Both the position numbers and the translations under genes were made by a program. From positions 310,001-374,000 of the forward strand of contig CM076949.1 in assembly GCA_039566865.1 (NCBI GenBank): a stretch of DNA of 64,000 bases, written 5' to 3'. The notes under the pieces were generated by a model, which was given only the letters and a program-made list of their open reading frames with translations, was not told where the DNA came from and made no database searches. Each line of letters begins with the position of its first letter. Position 1 is the first letter of the stretch. Source of the DNA: Aurelia coerulea. Taxonomy: Eukaryota > Cnidaria > Scyphozoa > Semaeostomeae > Ulmaridae. This document shows positions 46,301 through 58,735 of this stretch, piece by piece.

Positions 46301-46753
46301 GGTTTCAAACTGGATTGATTTGCACAAGGCCAAGCAAGGTTCTCTGATGCACTGTTTGAATCTTGAATTGCAAGCAAAAATTCCTCACTCACTACTTAGC
46401 ACTATGATCCACGGAAGTTATTCTCTTGATTAATCTTTTTGCTTTCGAAGTAAACTGCAACAAGTTAGTTGTTTCGCAAGCTATCATAAATTTCGTTTTC
46501 GGAAGCACGTCCATTCCTGTTTGTGGCAGCCCAACCTTTGTGTACGTCATACAATTTTTGTTGTATTATTGTTGTTGCTGCTGTACTGCTGTTCTTTTCG
46601 GTGAATTTCCATCCAATTCAATTTTCATCCAATTCAATTTCCATCCAATGCAATTTACTGAAAAGAAAACACATTTCCCATTTCCAGTTTTGGCAAGAAG
46701 CTTGCCGCAAATATTGACTCCAAATTGCCCCCAAAGGAAGCACAAAAGGAAGC
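46301..46753. promoter_or_regulatory. Divergent promoter region, TMEM45 / CD2BP2
   Basis: The start codons lie 453 bp apart and point away from each other. At 46608-46656 three CCAAT boxes occur exactly 16 nt apart (46613, 46629, 46645) within repeats of CATCCAATTCAATTT. This fits a closely spaced NF-Y-type array on the CD2BP2-proximal side. The same repeat is in the SMIM8 promoter gap. Confidence 0.55.
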
Positions 46754-49700
46754 ATGTCGAAGAGAAAAGTTCAATTTGCTGAAGGCAGTTCATCTCAAGA
46801 TGCAGGAGAGCCAAGCTCACGCCGATTTAAAGGAGAAAACTCGATGGATAGTGATGATGATGAGGGAGACGAGAAGGCCTTTGCTTCCACAACAACAACA
46901 AATGTTCTTAATGAAGATGATATCGAAGGTTCTTAACAGTATTTAATGTTTTCAGATCAATCAGTTGCAAAGCTTAGTTGTGTTGCATGCAGATTCAGAC
47001 CGTAATGATCATATGCCTTTGCAAACTTATTTGTCTGCCAATGCCAGAACTGATTTTGGTGCGCAGAAAACAAAGTCAAATGGCTCTTTCGTTCTTCCTT
47101 TGTTATGCTTGAAATTGCATGGAACATCTTCCATGCTTGCAAAATAAAAAGTCTGTGTTGTCTACAATACTTACCACAGTTTGCAATTGGTTGTGAAATT
47201 TTCAGTTTGTCCAATCTGAACTGGAATTATTGAGGCAGTGAAGACATTGTTTCAGGCAAAGACCTGTTGTTTTGTTTATATTTCAATAAGATTTCATGCT
47301 AAAGTCCTTTCAATGAAGAAATGAAAACAAAAATATTTGTGAAATAACAAAGTAGTCACCAAAAATATTGAGCGACTAATGCCACCAAGTTGTGTCCAAG
47401 AAATTGCATCTTGTGCAGAATTCCAAAGTTCCAGAGTGGAAGCGAGATATTTTTAATTTGAAGAAACGAGTTGCTATTTAAGGTCATCAGAAATTTTATA
47501 AATTCCGAAAATTAAAGTTGCAAAAGGAAATCAATTATGATGCATTCAATTGGATGCTTATGGAGTTGGTATAAATTCAGTCAAATTATTAAAAAGCTAT
47601 CTCACAAACAGAAAACAAATGGTGAAGGTAAATGGGTACTTTAGTTCATGGGGGCCACTTAGTCAAGGAGTACCTCAAGGTTCAATACTTGGACCATTGC
47701 TCTTCAACCTCTTTATTAATGATATCTTTCTGTTCATCCAGGAGGGTTCCCTATGTAATTTCGCAGATGATAACACAATTTCGATTTCTGCTGAGAATGC
47801 TGATGATCTCTATAGACTAGTGCAACTTAACACCAATAAATGCATTAACTGGTTCAAGTCAAATCATATGACAGCCAACCCATCTAAATTTCAGTCAATG
47901 ATTGTTGGCAAAAATGATAACCAAATTAAAGAATTTCAAATAAACAATAATTTCAAAATAAACGTGAGTAATGAAGTAACTCTACTTGGAATTCAAATTG
48001 ACCAACAACTAAAATTTGACTCACATATCGATAATATCTGTAAAAAAGCTGCCATGCAGCTAAACGCAATCAAAAGACTAGCTAGATTCATGGGTAACAA
48101 AGAGAGACAAGTAATCGTGAATTCTTTCATTCTTTGTCACTTCAATTACTGTCCCCTTATCTGGTTATTTTGCAGTAATTCAAGCCAAAAGAAAATCGAG
48201 AAAGTCAACGAGAGGGCCCTACGATTAGCACTCTCAGATTATGCTTCATCATATAGTAATCTCCTAATCAAGGCCGAATCTACTACAATTCATATTCATT
48301 CTATTAGGCTATTGGCACTTGAAATTTACAAAACTTTGCACAACTTAAATCCAGCATTTATGAAAGATTATTTTCTCCCAAAATCAACCAGCTATAATCT
48401 TCGAAAAAATGACATTCTAGTTGTTCCTAAAGTCAAAAGTACAAACTATGGCATAAAATCGATTAGCTTTTTGGGTTGGAATTCTCTTCCAAATGAAATA
48501 AAGTCATCCAAAAATGCATATCAATTCAAAATTCTCATAAAAGATTGGTTTTTCAACAATCAATGCGCCTGCAACGCTTGCAGTCAATAAGTTAAATGCA
48601 TTCAAATTTGAAAAAGATTAGTTGCTTCATGCATATAGAATTATTTGTCCAAGAAGGTTTGTGTAATTTGCTATTTAATTTTTGCAGGTCAGGAAGATGA
48701 AACTATAAAATCCTATGGGGACATCAAAATTACACCATTTAATTTGAAAGAAGAAATGGAAGAAGGCCATTTTGATGCCGAAGGTGATTATAATTAACAG
48801 TTTTGGTTTTGAAAAGTGCACTGTGAATCAGAACTATTTGCTAGATATTTCTTCTTTTGACACTGTATTCATCGTTTCTTCTCTTTTAGATCTTAGGATG
48901 ATTTGTTGTGCCCAGTGTCAGGTGAAAATAGCTAGCAAATGGTTTTGTAACTCAACATATTCTTCAAGATCTATATCAAACAAAGATATTTCAGTTTCAG
49001 TTTGTTGACTAATAATCTAGATTTTCCAAGGTATCTTTTGTTTTTTGCATACAGTAGCATGTCAGTTATCATTTTGCATATAGTATAGACCTATAACATA
49101 ACTTTACAATCAGTTTAGTTCTGTAAGTCACAATCTGATGAAGGCACAAGTCAGAAAGACATCAATGTGCTAAATATCTTGTCTCCTTTGCATCTGAATT
49201 TCTTTTATATAGTTCATTTACCAAAATGCAAAGTTGGTGTTGGTACAAACCAAGTTGGTACCAAACAGATATGGTTTTAATGTATTTGGAAAGGGTTCAG
49301 TTTGGCTATTGGATTTAAAATCTTCTCTTTCAGGTAACTACATTGCTGACAAAGATAACGAGGCAATTCAAGATCAATGGCTTGATAGTGTTGATTGGGC
49401 AAAAGTAAATCAAAATGAAAGGGCAGAGAACCAGCAGGATTGGAATCATGATGACGAGGGAGAAGAAATGTCTAATTCAGATAAAATAACAATTATGAAA
49501 AATATTGCTGAATTACTGAAACCAGGAGAGAACAGCCTCAAAGCACTTAGAAGATTGGGAGTTAAGAAAAGTAACAACAAAAGGAAACAAACTGCAGAAG
49601 TTGAAGATGAAAAAGTTTTAAAAGAAAACAAAGAAAACCTCTTGAAATTGACGGAACTGGCAAATACATTATTGCAAGCTGGAGACATGGAAATTTACAA

Positions 49701-50061
49701 CAAAACAGTTGAGAAATTGAATTTTGAGATAAAGCAAAATGAGGAAAAATTCAAAGATGTGGAAGATGATGATATGTTAGAGAAAGCATTTGAAGAAGGG
49801 GGCAGTGAGGGGGTTCAGGGAAAGGAAAAAGAAGTGAAAGAAAATGTCACTCAAAAAGCTGAAATTGATGATAATGAAGTGATGTGGGAATACAAATGGG
49901 AAAATAAAGATGACGTAGAAGTTTATGGACCATATTCTAATTCATGTATGGACAGTTGGAAAGAACAGGGTTTCTTTAAAGATGGTGTATTTTGTCGTAA
50001 AGTAGGATCAGAGGGGAACTATTATAGCTCAAAGAGAATTGACTTTGATTTGTACTCATAA
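46754..50061 (+). CDS. CD2BP2: CD2BP2 / U5-52K, GYF-domain spliceosomal protein, three exons
   Basis: Exons are 46754-46928, 48688-48783 and 49334-50061, totalling 999 bp and 332 residues with fitting phases. CD2BP2 (yeast Lin1) is a U5 snRNP-associated protein that leaves before the active spliceosome forms. The N-terminus MSKRKVQF and RRFKGENSMDSDDDE match the family, as do KITPFNLKEEMEEGHFDAEG and DQWLDSVDWAKV. The middle holds ELLKPGENSLKALRRLG. The GYF domain fills about the last 65 residues: VMWEYKWENKDDVEVYGPY, then CMDSWKEQGFF, VFCRKVG and SSKRIDFDLYS. The signature is GPY...GFF instead of the usual GPF...GYF, an apparent Tyr/Phe swap at two ligand-pocket positions. Intron 1 contains a truncated LINE. 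The exon 1 donor (G|GTTCTT) is weak but gives the family-conserved junction. An AATAAA lies at 50215-50220. Confidence 0.95.
47545..48600 (+). mobile_element. 5'-truncated LINE (jockey-like) in CD2BP2 intron 1
   Basis: An uninterrupted frame to 48590 starts inside a reverse transcriptase at QLDAYGVGINSVKLLKSYL. It continues with SQGVPQGSILGPLLFNLFIN and the catalytic NFADDNTISI, then the C-terminal NHMTANPSKFQSMIVG, FNYCPLIWLFCS and LRKNDILVVPKV blocks, ending QCACNACSQ. The N-terminal RT half and any endonuclease are missing, so it is a dead-on-arrival insertion. It is on the same strand as CD2BP2, and its intact frame suggests it is younger than the LINE at 8.5-11 kb. The two differ enough to be separate families. 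Confidence 0.9.
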
Positions 50062-52098
50062 ATATCACTTTTTATGTAAAATAGTTTTGGCTTGTTGCAT
50101 GGATAGTTACTAAGATTGTTTGTGTTATTTTCTTGTCTGAATTCTGTTTCATGTAGCTGAAACATGTTGATGAGTTTAGTTTGATTCTTTGGTGGAAAAA
50201 AGCAAATAAAAGATGCTGTAAGTTTTGCACTGTTTATGACATGACCTACAGTATATAACCATGATAAAAATATTTGAAGAAAACAATAAATTTTTTGAAC
50301 CAGTTGGATTCTGTGGTCAAAAACCTGACAGTATGGTGAATGAAAAATGCTAGAAAAAGGAGATATTGCCAGTTAGGAAACTCACTTTCTATTTCATAAT
50401 TTGTGAAAATACAATAAAGATTACATCAATTTAGTGGTAAAATGTTCAAACTAATATCTAATTATCTACAAACAAACTACTAACTGATAATGCCAAGAGG
50501 ATTTACTTAAGATCACTCTTTTGTTCTTTTTCATTTTTTACTCAAACGGAAACAATTCATCCAAATCACATCTCATCATGAAAGGCCTTGGAAATTAGTT
50601 ACAATAAATTGAAACTGTTGAAACTGTCGAAAGAAACTTAATTTCTTTGCAAACCATAATGAATTCCTTGAATACCAAAAATTCTAGCAAGAACATAGCA
50701 TAATTTTTTGTGCATTCTGTTGATCAAATTTGTGATGATTTCATGTGAAAGTCGCCCTTTGCAGGATTCAAAAATAGTATTCTTGGTCTGTTCGTCATGG
50801 TTGGTTATTCAAAACAATGATTATAAGAAATAAGAAGTTTACGAATACAAGAAAAGAATTCTGATATACACAATTAGTTACACGATGAAACAACAACAAC
50901 AATGCCTAATTTACTCAAAAAATCGCATCTCATCTTACTCAATTTAAAACTTAATTATTTTTGCCATATCCCTCGAGATCAACGAGGAACTAAAAATTAG
51001 AATTTATCTGATATCGAAGAGCTCATTCGCAAATTTCTTCACGAACATCTCTTATCTAATGTGAGGGGATGTTCTCTTCAAATTTCCTTAAAAAATTCCT
51101 GAAATCGAGGATTTTACATCTTCTCAATGCCCCCAAGAATTCAGCTTGCTAAACCCCAATTTTGCGGTAATTTCTGACTATTGTAAATCTCTTGTCTCTT
51201 TTGCACCTGAACTTCTTCGAGCAGTTTTAAATTCCTAATACATGTGATTTACAACTGCTGAAACAGCCAAAACTTTTTTGTGAAAATGAGCGTTGGAACA
51301 AGACTTGTGAAAACAGGAATTTTTATTTCTCAAGTGTGTGACTGTGACACAAAAACTCTACCAAATCCACGAAATTTCAAAATTCTGTTTTCTGAAAATA
51401 AACCTACAGTATATTGCAACAGGCAATCCAATTTGATTTAGAGAGGAGACTGCTTTGGGCAAACGGTCATAAACATTTTTGGTGATACAGAAAGGCGGGA
51501 GAAAGGCAAATAACACTCATCATAATAGTGGTTCATGAAGAAAGAAAAGCTCTTCCCTGAAACAACAAAATCGAACTTTCTTCGTGTGATAGTGAGGATC
51601 TTAGGATCAAAATGATAAGTTGTTGCGTTGCCTTCGATTCCAGCCCTGACGTTTCTTGTGAAGCAAAGTTTAATTATGTTTCCAATATTCAATTTCATCC
51701 TTTTTACCTACCAGAGGTAAGGATAAGAATGAACGAACCAACTTGCAACCCCGTTTCATTGAATGGGTGAAGCGCTATTATTAGACCTTTTAGCTATTCT
51801 ACAAAAGAACCTGGATCGAGCGTTATTTTTATACATTTTTATACGCGAGGTTCGATCGAGTGGCTTTAGAGCTTCTATCACTATTGTACACATTCGAAAA
51901 TTCTACAAAATGTAGCAAAATTTTGTTCGATTCTGATTCCTTTCAGAATAGCTAAAATGTCTCTGGAGGGTGTCTCCGAAACACAAGGGATTTTAAAGTG
52001 ACTTTCAAAAAGGTTTTGAAGAAAGTACTTTGGACATGCAAGTTCTTTATAAAAAGTAGCTAATATAACTCTCCATTATGAAATGATGATGATTATTA
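50062..52098. other. Intergenic stretch between convergent CD2BP2 and GIT
   Basis: It contains the probable CD2BP2 3' UTR (AATAAA at 50215) and the GIT 3' UTR at the right end. Family A copy 6 is at 51782-51962. The frame at 51438-51698 has no recognisable features. No RNA gene seen. Confidence 0.5.
51782..51962. mobile_element. MITE family A, copy 6 (good reference copy)
   Basis: It starts TAGACCTTTTAGCTATTCTA and ends CAGAATAGCTAAAATGTCT, nearly perfect inverted ends of about 19 bp. It has ACCTGGATCGAGCG on the left and GTTCGATTCTGATTCC inverted on the right, with the CACATTCGAAAATTCTAC middle. About 180 bp and non-coding. Confidence 0.85.
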
Positions 52099-52360
52099 TC
52101 ATTCCTGATTATACGTCATTACAAGTTGTTTAGCTGCCTTCGCAATGTCATAAGCACACTGAATAACCTGCTGAGTCAGCATAGCTGCGTCAATCGTGCG
52201 ATCAGGTAACACGCTGCTTCGACATTCCACTTGCAACCTAGCTGCACTTGTAATCATCAATCGCAATGCACTTCTTTGATTCTCTGCACTTGGATGCTGT
52301 GATTGATTAAGTTTATTGATCAGTTAATCAGTCAATTAAGATCAATCATTAATCATAATC

Positions 52361-52396
<36 letters not shown>

Positions 52397-54610
52397 CAAT
52401 CTTTAATCACAATCAATCAATCAATCAATCAATCATTCAATCATTCATTCAAAATTGGTAGTAAAATCATAATCATGTTAATCAGAATCAAACCATCTTT
52501 AATCATTGAATCAAACGTGACAGAAATCTATAAATCATTTCTAATTTCAATTCGTGATTTATAAATTTGATCAACATGATTTGCAGATCCAAATTAGTTT
52601 TGAACCATAGCTTCCTGTAACGATACAAACATTCAAACACATAACAAACGACATTGAAGTGCCAATAGACCTTTTTCACAATTAAATTGAATTCAAAGCG
52701 AACGATGAACAAAATCCACATTCTCTGCACTGCAAGAAATCTACATCATGCCTGTTTCGACGCAAAATACACGTACAATACTATTCTATGCTTTGCTGAG
52801 AGCATTGCATGCTCTTACGAATTAGCTTCACATCTTATCAAGGCAAATGATGTACTTCAAAAGAACTGACATCATTGTGAAAAAGGTCTACAGCTGAATG
52901 CAAACGATACGAAATTCATCTACGTATTAGGAGACAGTTCTATTTGGATTTGTCACACAAACTTCCAAACAATACTGGATAATTCAGAAAGAAGTCCACT
53001 TGACAACATGATATGATTAACTCGCTTTATTCCCTCAAACTGAGCAGTTTCAACTTGTAAGCTGTAAGTTTCTGAAAAAACTACTGTGATTCAACGAATG
53101 TTTTTCGCAGGGAATAGATAGGGATGTTTGGATAATTTAAGGATAACTAAACATTAATTTCTATCAGTGTTAAAAAAGGGACAGTTAGGAGTAACGTACC
53201 TTTGGAAATAAATTGGCCATATCATTAACAGCAGTCGATATATTACTTGCACATGGAATGTATCTAAAGTGAGAAATAAAAGACATCAAAGATGGGAGTA
53301 AGGAAATGTGGATGTCCCAGGGTGTTCTCATGTCATACGCTAATCATGAAGCTGAGTGAACAAGTAGAGGCAGAGCAGCGAACTCACTCTGGGGATGATA
53401 CAACATTGCTTGAACTTGGGAGACGATGTTCCCTGCTACCTATAGATCTATGAGCGCGAAGACGATTGACGTGTGACTCGAATTGATAAGCAAGACTGAT
53501 TAATTAGTATTCCAAAATAAACAGGTTATATTACGATGCAAACAAGTTGTGTTCTGTGGTCCTCCTACCATCAGATTGGGGGGGGGGGGCACCGTGAATG
53601 GTTATATGAATAAAAACACAAGAAATTTGCGCGAAGATCAATGAATATGGTACTCACCTACTATGCCTACTGCCTTGTGCTGCTAATAACAGCTCTTGTA
53701 TTTTCTTTGTTATTTGTTCAGTTGCTTTGACAATCGATTCTTGGGTGGGTAGACTTTCAGTTTGTTGTGGTGTTAAAGGGGTTTCATCTTCCTCTGTTAT
53801 GAACGCAGTTGAGTCATCGGATGATGCAGGGTATTCTTGTGGACTGTGCTGAGGAGCAATACCTAAACGAAACAGAATAAAAAAATTAACTTAGTAGAAA
53901 ATTTGCAAAAGTTATAATAAGCTTTTCAAATGTTTCAATCCACAGTCATGGATAAGTATTCAACTTTGAATTATCTTAGCATATATCTGAAATTGTTTAT
54001 TTTTGAAAATCCTCAAGCTTTCTCGAAGTTTCTCATTTTTAGGGAATTTAACTGGGTATATTTGGACACCTTGTTCGTCAATAAGTATACCTTCAATCTC
54101 TTGTAAACATATGATACAAAACTGACATTTAGAAAAATGACAATGAAGATAGATATATAAATGAATAAGGAAAAGGACGAACCATTAGATTTTTGGGAGG
54201 TAACACTGGATACTTCAGATTGTATTCTGCTTTTGTTTTCTTCTCTATTTGGTTTCGAATACATTGGTGTTGAGTTTGATAAACCAACATTATCATAAGG
54301 ATTTTGCAATCTCATTTCCAAATGACTTTCGATGTTTGGTTGCGGAGGAGGAGGGGTCTCCTCAAAGAACGACTGCGAAGCACCAGGACTTGGGTGAGGT
54401 GAAATACTAGTGATTGGCACGTGATCAGAATCTGTTTCATCAACTCTCGATGTCATTATCATCTAGGAATGAAGAAAGTCAAACAATAAAATAAAATCTA
54501 CTGATGTATGCTTACGGTAGCAAATCTTCTTCAAATTTCAACTTCAAGCTAAGAATCAATCGAATTACAAATACACTTGTTAGCAAGCCTTGTGATAGTA
54601 AAGCACAATC

Positions 54611-54658
<48 letters not shown>

Positions 54659-57600
54659 CAAGCACGATCAATCAAAGCACGATCAATCAAAGCACAATCT
54701 ATCAAAATAGATTAAAGGCATGAAGGTTCAATGTTTTTTTTACAGCCCATCGTCAATCGTATACTTCGCGCATTACAAGCAAAGTATTGAAATTGATTAG
54801 TCTGGCATCAGCCCGAATCAATCGAAAAACATTTATCAAATTCTTAAGACGGAGCCAGTCAAGGCACTACGGAGACTCTCAAATGACTTAGGAATTAAGA
54901 ATTCGACAAGTTTTGATCAGTTGCATGAGCGGCCATCTGATTCTTGCACAATCTTTTAGTCTTACTTTTTCTTTATGTTGATAAAAAAGAAATCGTTTTC
55001 CCTTTATACTTTCGAGTTCAATCTCATTTACAATTCAGAAAACAGCCCACCGAAAAATAAAACAAATAGCTACATGCTATTTAGGACTTTGAACAAAGAT
55101 AAAAAATCAATCGTCAAAATTATTGAATGAAATCATTGAATCATCTATAATGGTCTGACAAAAGCGGTTAACTTTTTTCTGGTACACCAGTTATAAATGG
55201 CATAGAGAAGGCGGTAAGCTAATCTTACCTCGTTCATATGCCGTTGCATTTCAATCATCTGTTTCTCAACACCATCTCTGTTTGAATTTGCTTGAGTAAC
55301 CTGAGCTCGTAATGACGCATTCTCTTGCATCAATTTCTGCACCTGTAAATGAAAACAAACAATGAATATTTTGCTCACTGTAAGATTCATGGATAGTAGA
55401 GCCTTCATGGGCCTAGAAAAAACGAAAACAATGAGGAAAGCACTTAAGTAATTTCTTAATTTGTTGCAAAACCAAATCATAAATATTTAGCTGTATGGAT
55501 TCTGGAAACTTCATGGCCCTAGAAAAAGCAAAGAATCTAAACCAAAAACGCCGAGGAAAACAGTTCAGTTACCTACCATATTCACTGGAATACCTGCTTA
55601 AAGGATTTGTGCAAGGTTAAAAAAACTTGCATTTGCAAAGAGCAAAACAATCTAAAAATTTCCCATTCAAATCGATGTTGCACACGCGTCGTGAACAATG
55701 GATAACCAAAGAAACAATGCTACGATTGAATGGTTTCTTTGTTCTATTGATAGAGAAGCCTATATACCATTGCACACTCCCTTTAAAAGCTGTATCGAGA
55801 GAGCCTGGATCGAGCGATATTTTTAGACATTTCCATACCAAATTGAGTGGCGTTAGATTTGACAATAGACCTTTTAGCTATTCTGAAGGAATGAGAATCG
55901 AACAACATTCGAACGACATTTTGCTACATTTTGTAGAATCTTCGAATGTGTACAATAGTGATAAAAGCTCTAAAGCCATTCGATCGAACGTCGCGTAGCA
56001 AAATGTATAAAAATAACGCTCGATCCAGGTTCTTTTGTAGAATAGCTAAAAGGTCTACTGTTCAAAATGCATCAAAATAGCGTTCGATTCAGATTTTTTT
56101 TAGAATAGCTACAAGATCTATTTGAAATCTCAAGACATAAGAATATCGTTGGGCAGAGATTGCCGAGGTTCATCCATTTCAACTTAAAAAAATAGTTGCA
56201 GACAGAACATGAATCTAATTCAATATTGGTTTGGTTTTAATGGAAGTTTCTGTTTAGTTTCACGCTAAATATTACATTGTTATGAAATTCCAAATCTTAA
56301 CAAATGAAGTTGATTAAAATCGAAGCCACCAAGAACTCGACCTGATTTAACTAACTGGCAGCCAGCCCTTTATTATTTTGAATAAATTATCTCTTTAACA
56401 CGAGACGAGATAGGGAGTTTTGGGACTAGTACACAGACAAATCAGATAGAGCAATTATGGATTTATACAATAACAAATTATGGTCAAGATGGAATGTGTG
56501 ATAGTCTAATGAGTTTTGGGGGAATCTTCTGTTCGTGAATGAAAACCAACGAAGTCTATTAATTCAAACCAAGCAAATAGAACCAAGCAACTTGATAAAA
56601 AGGGTCGTTTTAAATCGGCTTTTTTGGATCGTTAATCTGTTCTTCGCATGCACCAAATAAAACTGACAAGTGTTGGACGAGACGCCTTTTGGTTATTCAA
56701 CGTTGCTCTTTATTGCATCTACTAACTTATTTTCTTTCCTTTCAGGGTTTTAGGTTAATTCGTAGTTACTCTTGCAGGATTTAGCAGTTTTCAAATATTC
56801 CCAAAGAACGATAAGAATCGGCCTAATTTAAACATTCGTAACTTTGCAGATCATAATGATGTCAGAGATGCAGAGAGCTTTGGAAGCTAGTTATATAGCT
56901 AGATGCAGGGAGCCTTGGAACGGCTTATTCTAATTGCCTTTGACATATCTAAGTTACTTTTACCTTGAATAAGATCATTTTAAATGCATGCTCCTGTGTT
57001 ACAATGAAGAGAGTAAAAATGGATAAAAAGAGGATTATTTCTTACCATGCTGCGAAGAAGGTTCACTTCTTGATTTAGTGTATCATTTAATTGCTGCAAA
57101 TGCTGGGCTCTGTCCTGAAAATTGAGAAACATTCTGTCAAAATTACGCTGAGAAGTTAGCAAAGTTTAGAAAGTTAAATCTTGAATAGAAGCCCAGCCTT
57201 TCGTGAACTTATCAATTGTACGACGCACAATCTCTCAAGGTTCTCTCAAGGTGAATTACGTCAAACAAAATGAATAAAAACGTGTGCTCTTCGCTTAGAC
57301 TGAATACATGAGTCTCACATTCCTACTTGAATTGAATGGTTGTCATGACATCAAACTGTATGAGTGAAAATATAGAAATTTGATCAAAACATTGAACGAA
57401 TACAGCGAAGCATGTCGTCACTCTACTCTTTCGTAAGGAGGTAGCAACTAGAAGATCACTTTAAACTAGATTAAAAGTGGAATGGCTTTTGACTGGATTT
57501 TGCCAATGAGGGACAGAATTGTCTTTGCAGCACCACTAATATATGTGCAAAGCATTTCAAGGTAGTGCAAATGTTTGATTTATATAGGAGTAGCAAGGAG

Positions 57601-58582
57601 GATGAAGAAAAGTAATGTTGGGCTCTGAAGAAAAACCCTAATTTTTGTGAGGATCGTTTGGCTAATTGGGTAATATGGGTTTTCCGGGTTGAGGCTGAGA
57701 AATCCAAGTTTCAACCATTCATCACAGCAGTTGGAATGTCATTTTTCTTGTCGTGGGCAAGATAAAGAAGAGAGTGGTAGCCAAACTTGGGACAGGCGCG
57801 TTTCTCTGCTAAATCAAATAAACATTGGTATGCTTCATTCAAGTACAAGCTAATTTGAAAGTGATAAGGTACGATGATAAAATATTTGATAACAAATAAT
57901 CTGGATTTCTAGTCAACCTCTAATCACTGCTTTTAATTGATTCTGTTTAAAATTGTCTGAAAAGTACTATGATCTGATTTCATAAAGATACCCAAACTGT
58001 AAGAAGGCTCACGAAGGTCGTATTTAGGCACGTTAAACGACGGCTTTACATTTCTTGTGTTTTCATCGCCGAGGGGCAAATCAAAATGACGGTTTCACGT
58101 TTCTTGGGTTTTTTCTTCATTGCGGCAGGGCCAAATTACTCCAAACATCTCGTACACTGTCGTAAAAAGTCCTAAAGAATCTTCATAAATCTCCAAAATT
58201 TCGAAAAATCTTCACAATATCTCAAAAATCTAACTGAAAATCCTAAGAATCTTCGAAAATCTAAAAACATCCAAAACGTTTTGCATGATACAAATTCTCA
58301 AAAAAAATTTTCACAAATTTATTGAAAATCTCAAAAATCTTTTGAAATTTCAAAAACCTGAAAGTCTCGAAAAATCTTTAGAATGTTAAATCTTTAAACA
58401 TCTCTACCAATCTAAAATATCAGCTAATTAGTCATAATGTCGCAAAATTTTCTCGCATTATGAAGTAATAAACCATGGAAGAAAAAAAATACCTCAGAGT
58501 CTGTGAGTTGTTTCTTTAGGCCATTGTATTGTTCAATGCTGACAAATCGACCATCTTGACTTTCTGAAGATCCAGTACCGGG
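52099..58582 (-). CDS. GIT: GIT (ArfGAP/paxillin-binding scaffold), last seven exons
   Basis: Exons (transcript order): 58493-58582, 57046-57114, 55229-55342, 54183-54462, 53658-53862, 53200-53263, 52099-52296. They make 1020 bp, 339 C-terminal residues and stop, with all phases consistent. GIT proteins scaffold PIX, paxillin and FAK at adhesions and act on Arf GTPases. The first three exons form the dimerising coiled coil (FVSIEQYNGLKKQLTDSE, AQHLQQLNDTLNQEVNLLRS, VQKLMQENASLRAQV). Exon 54183-54462 is a Ser/Pro-rich linker with PPPPQPN and PYDNV. The last three encode the paxillin-binding four-helix (FAT-like) domain: IVKATEQITKKIQELLLAAQ, YIPCASNISTAVNDMANLFP, RSALRLMITSAARLQVECRS and LTQQVIQCAYDIAKAAKQLV. 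The ArfGAP, ankyrin and Spa2-homology exons were not found in 58.6-64 kb and are expected further right. Confidence 0.93.
52335..52455. repeat. ATCA microsatellite
   Basis: Interrupted (ATCA)n / (CAATCAAT)n runs directly upstream (in transcript sense) of the last GIT exon. The tract ends about 40 bp from the exon's acceptor at 52297. Similar tracts lie at 54603-54660 and 58663-58735 in other GIT introns, so the motif is strongly enriched in this gene. Confidence 0.8.
54600..54715. repeat. CAAT tetranucleotide repeat with GCACGATCAATCAAA satellites
   Basis: (ATCA)n is followed by three copies of a 15-mer, (a)gcacgatcaatcaa. An open frame through it (SINQSINQ...) is an artefact of the tetranucleotide. 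It lies in a GIT intron. Confidence 0.8.
55160..55196. mobile_element. Fragment of a family B terminus
   Basis: The sequence gcggttaacttttttctggt then acaccagttataa matches the right end of the 23.1-23.7 kb element (ggaacttttttctggcacacccggtata). No partner end was seen nearby. It lies 33 bp beyond the GIT exon at 55229-55342. Confidence 0.5.
55790..56123. mobile_element. MITE family A nested inside an older family A copy
   Basis: The inner copy (55866-56057, 192 bp) is nearly complete: TAGACCTTTTAGCTATTCTG to TTGTAGAATAGCTAAAAGG TCTA. It interrupts an older copy whose left part (gagcctggatcgagcgatat, gagtggcgttaga) is at 55790-55864. Its right part (aaaatagcgttcgattcaga, agaatagctacaagatcta) is at 56058-56123. 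It lies in a GIT intron. Confidence 0.85.
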
Positions 58583-58659
58583 CTGAAAGACAAAAAGATG
58601 TTTTATTCTTTACATCAACCAATCAAACAAACACAAAAATCACCTGTAGACGATTGATA

Positions 58660-58735
58660 ACTCAATCAATCAATCAAATCAATCAAATCAATCAATCAAT
58701 CAACCAATCAATCAATCAATCACTCAACCACTTAG
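58660..58735. repeat. ATCA microsatellite
   Basis: Interrupted (AATC)n tract about 80 bp upstream, in transcript sense, of the first visible GIT exon; the third such tract in this gene. Confidence 0.8.

Noticed and set aside
54504..54710. Frame with SINQ repeats
   Set aside because: Translation of an ATCA microsatellite.
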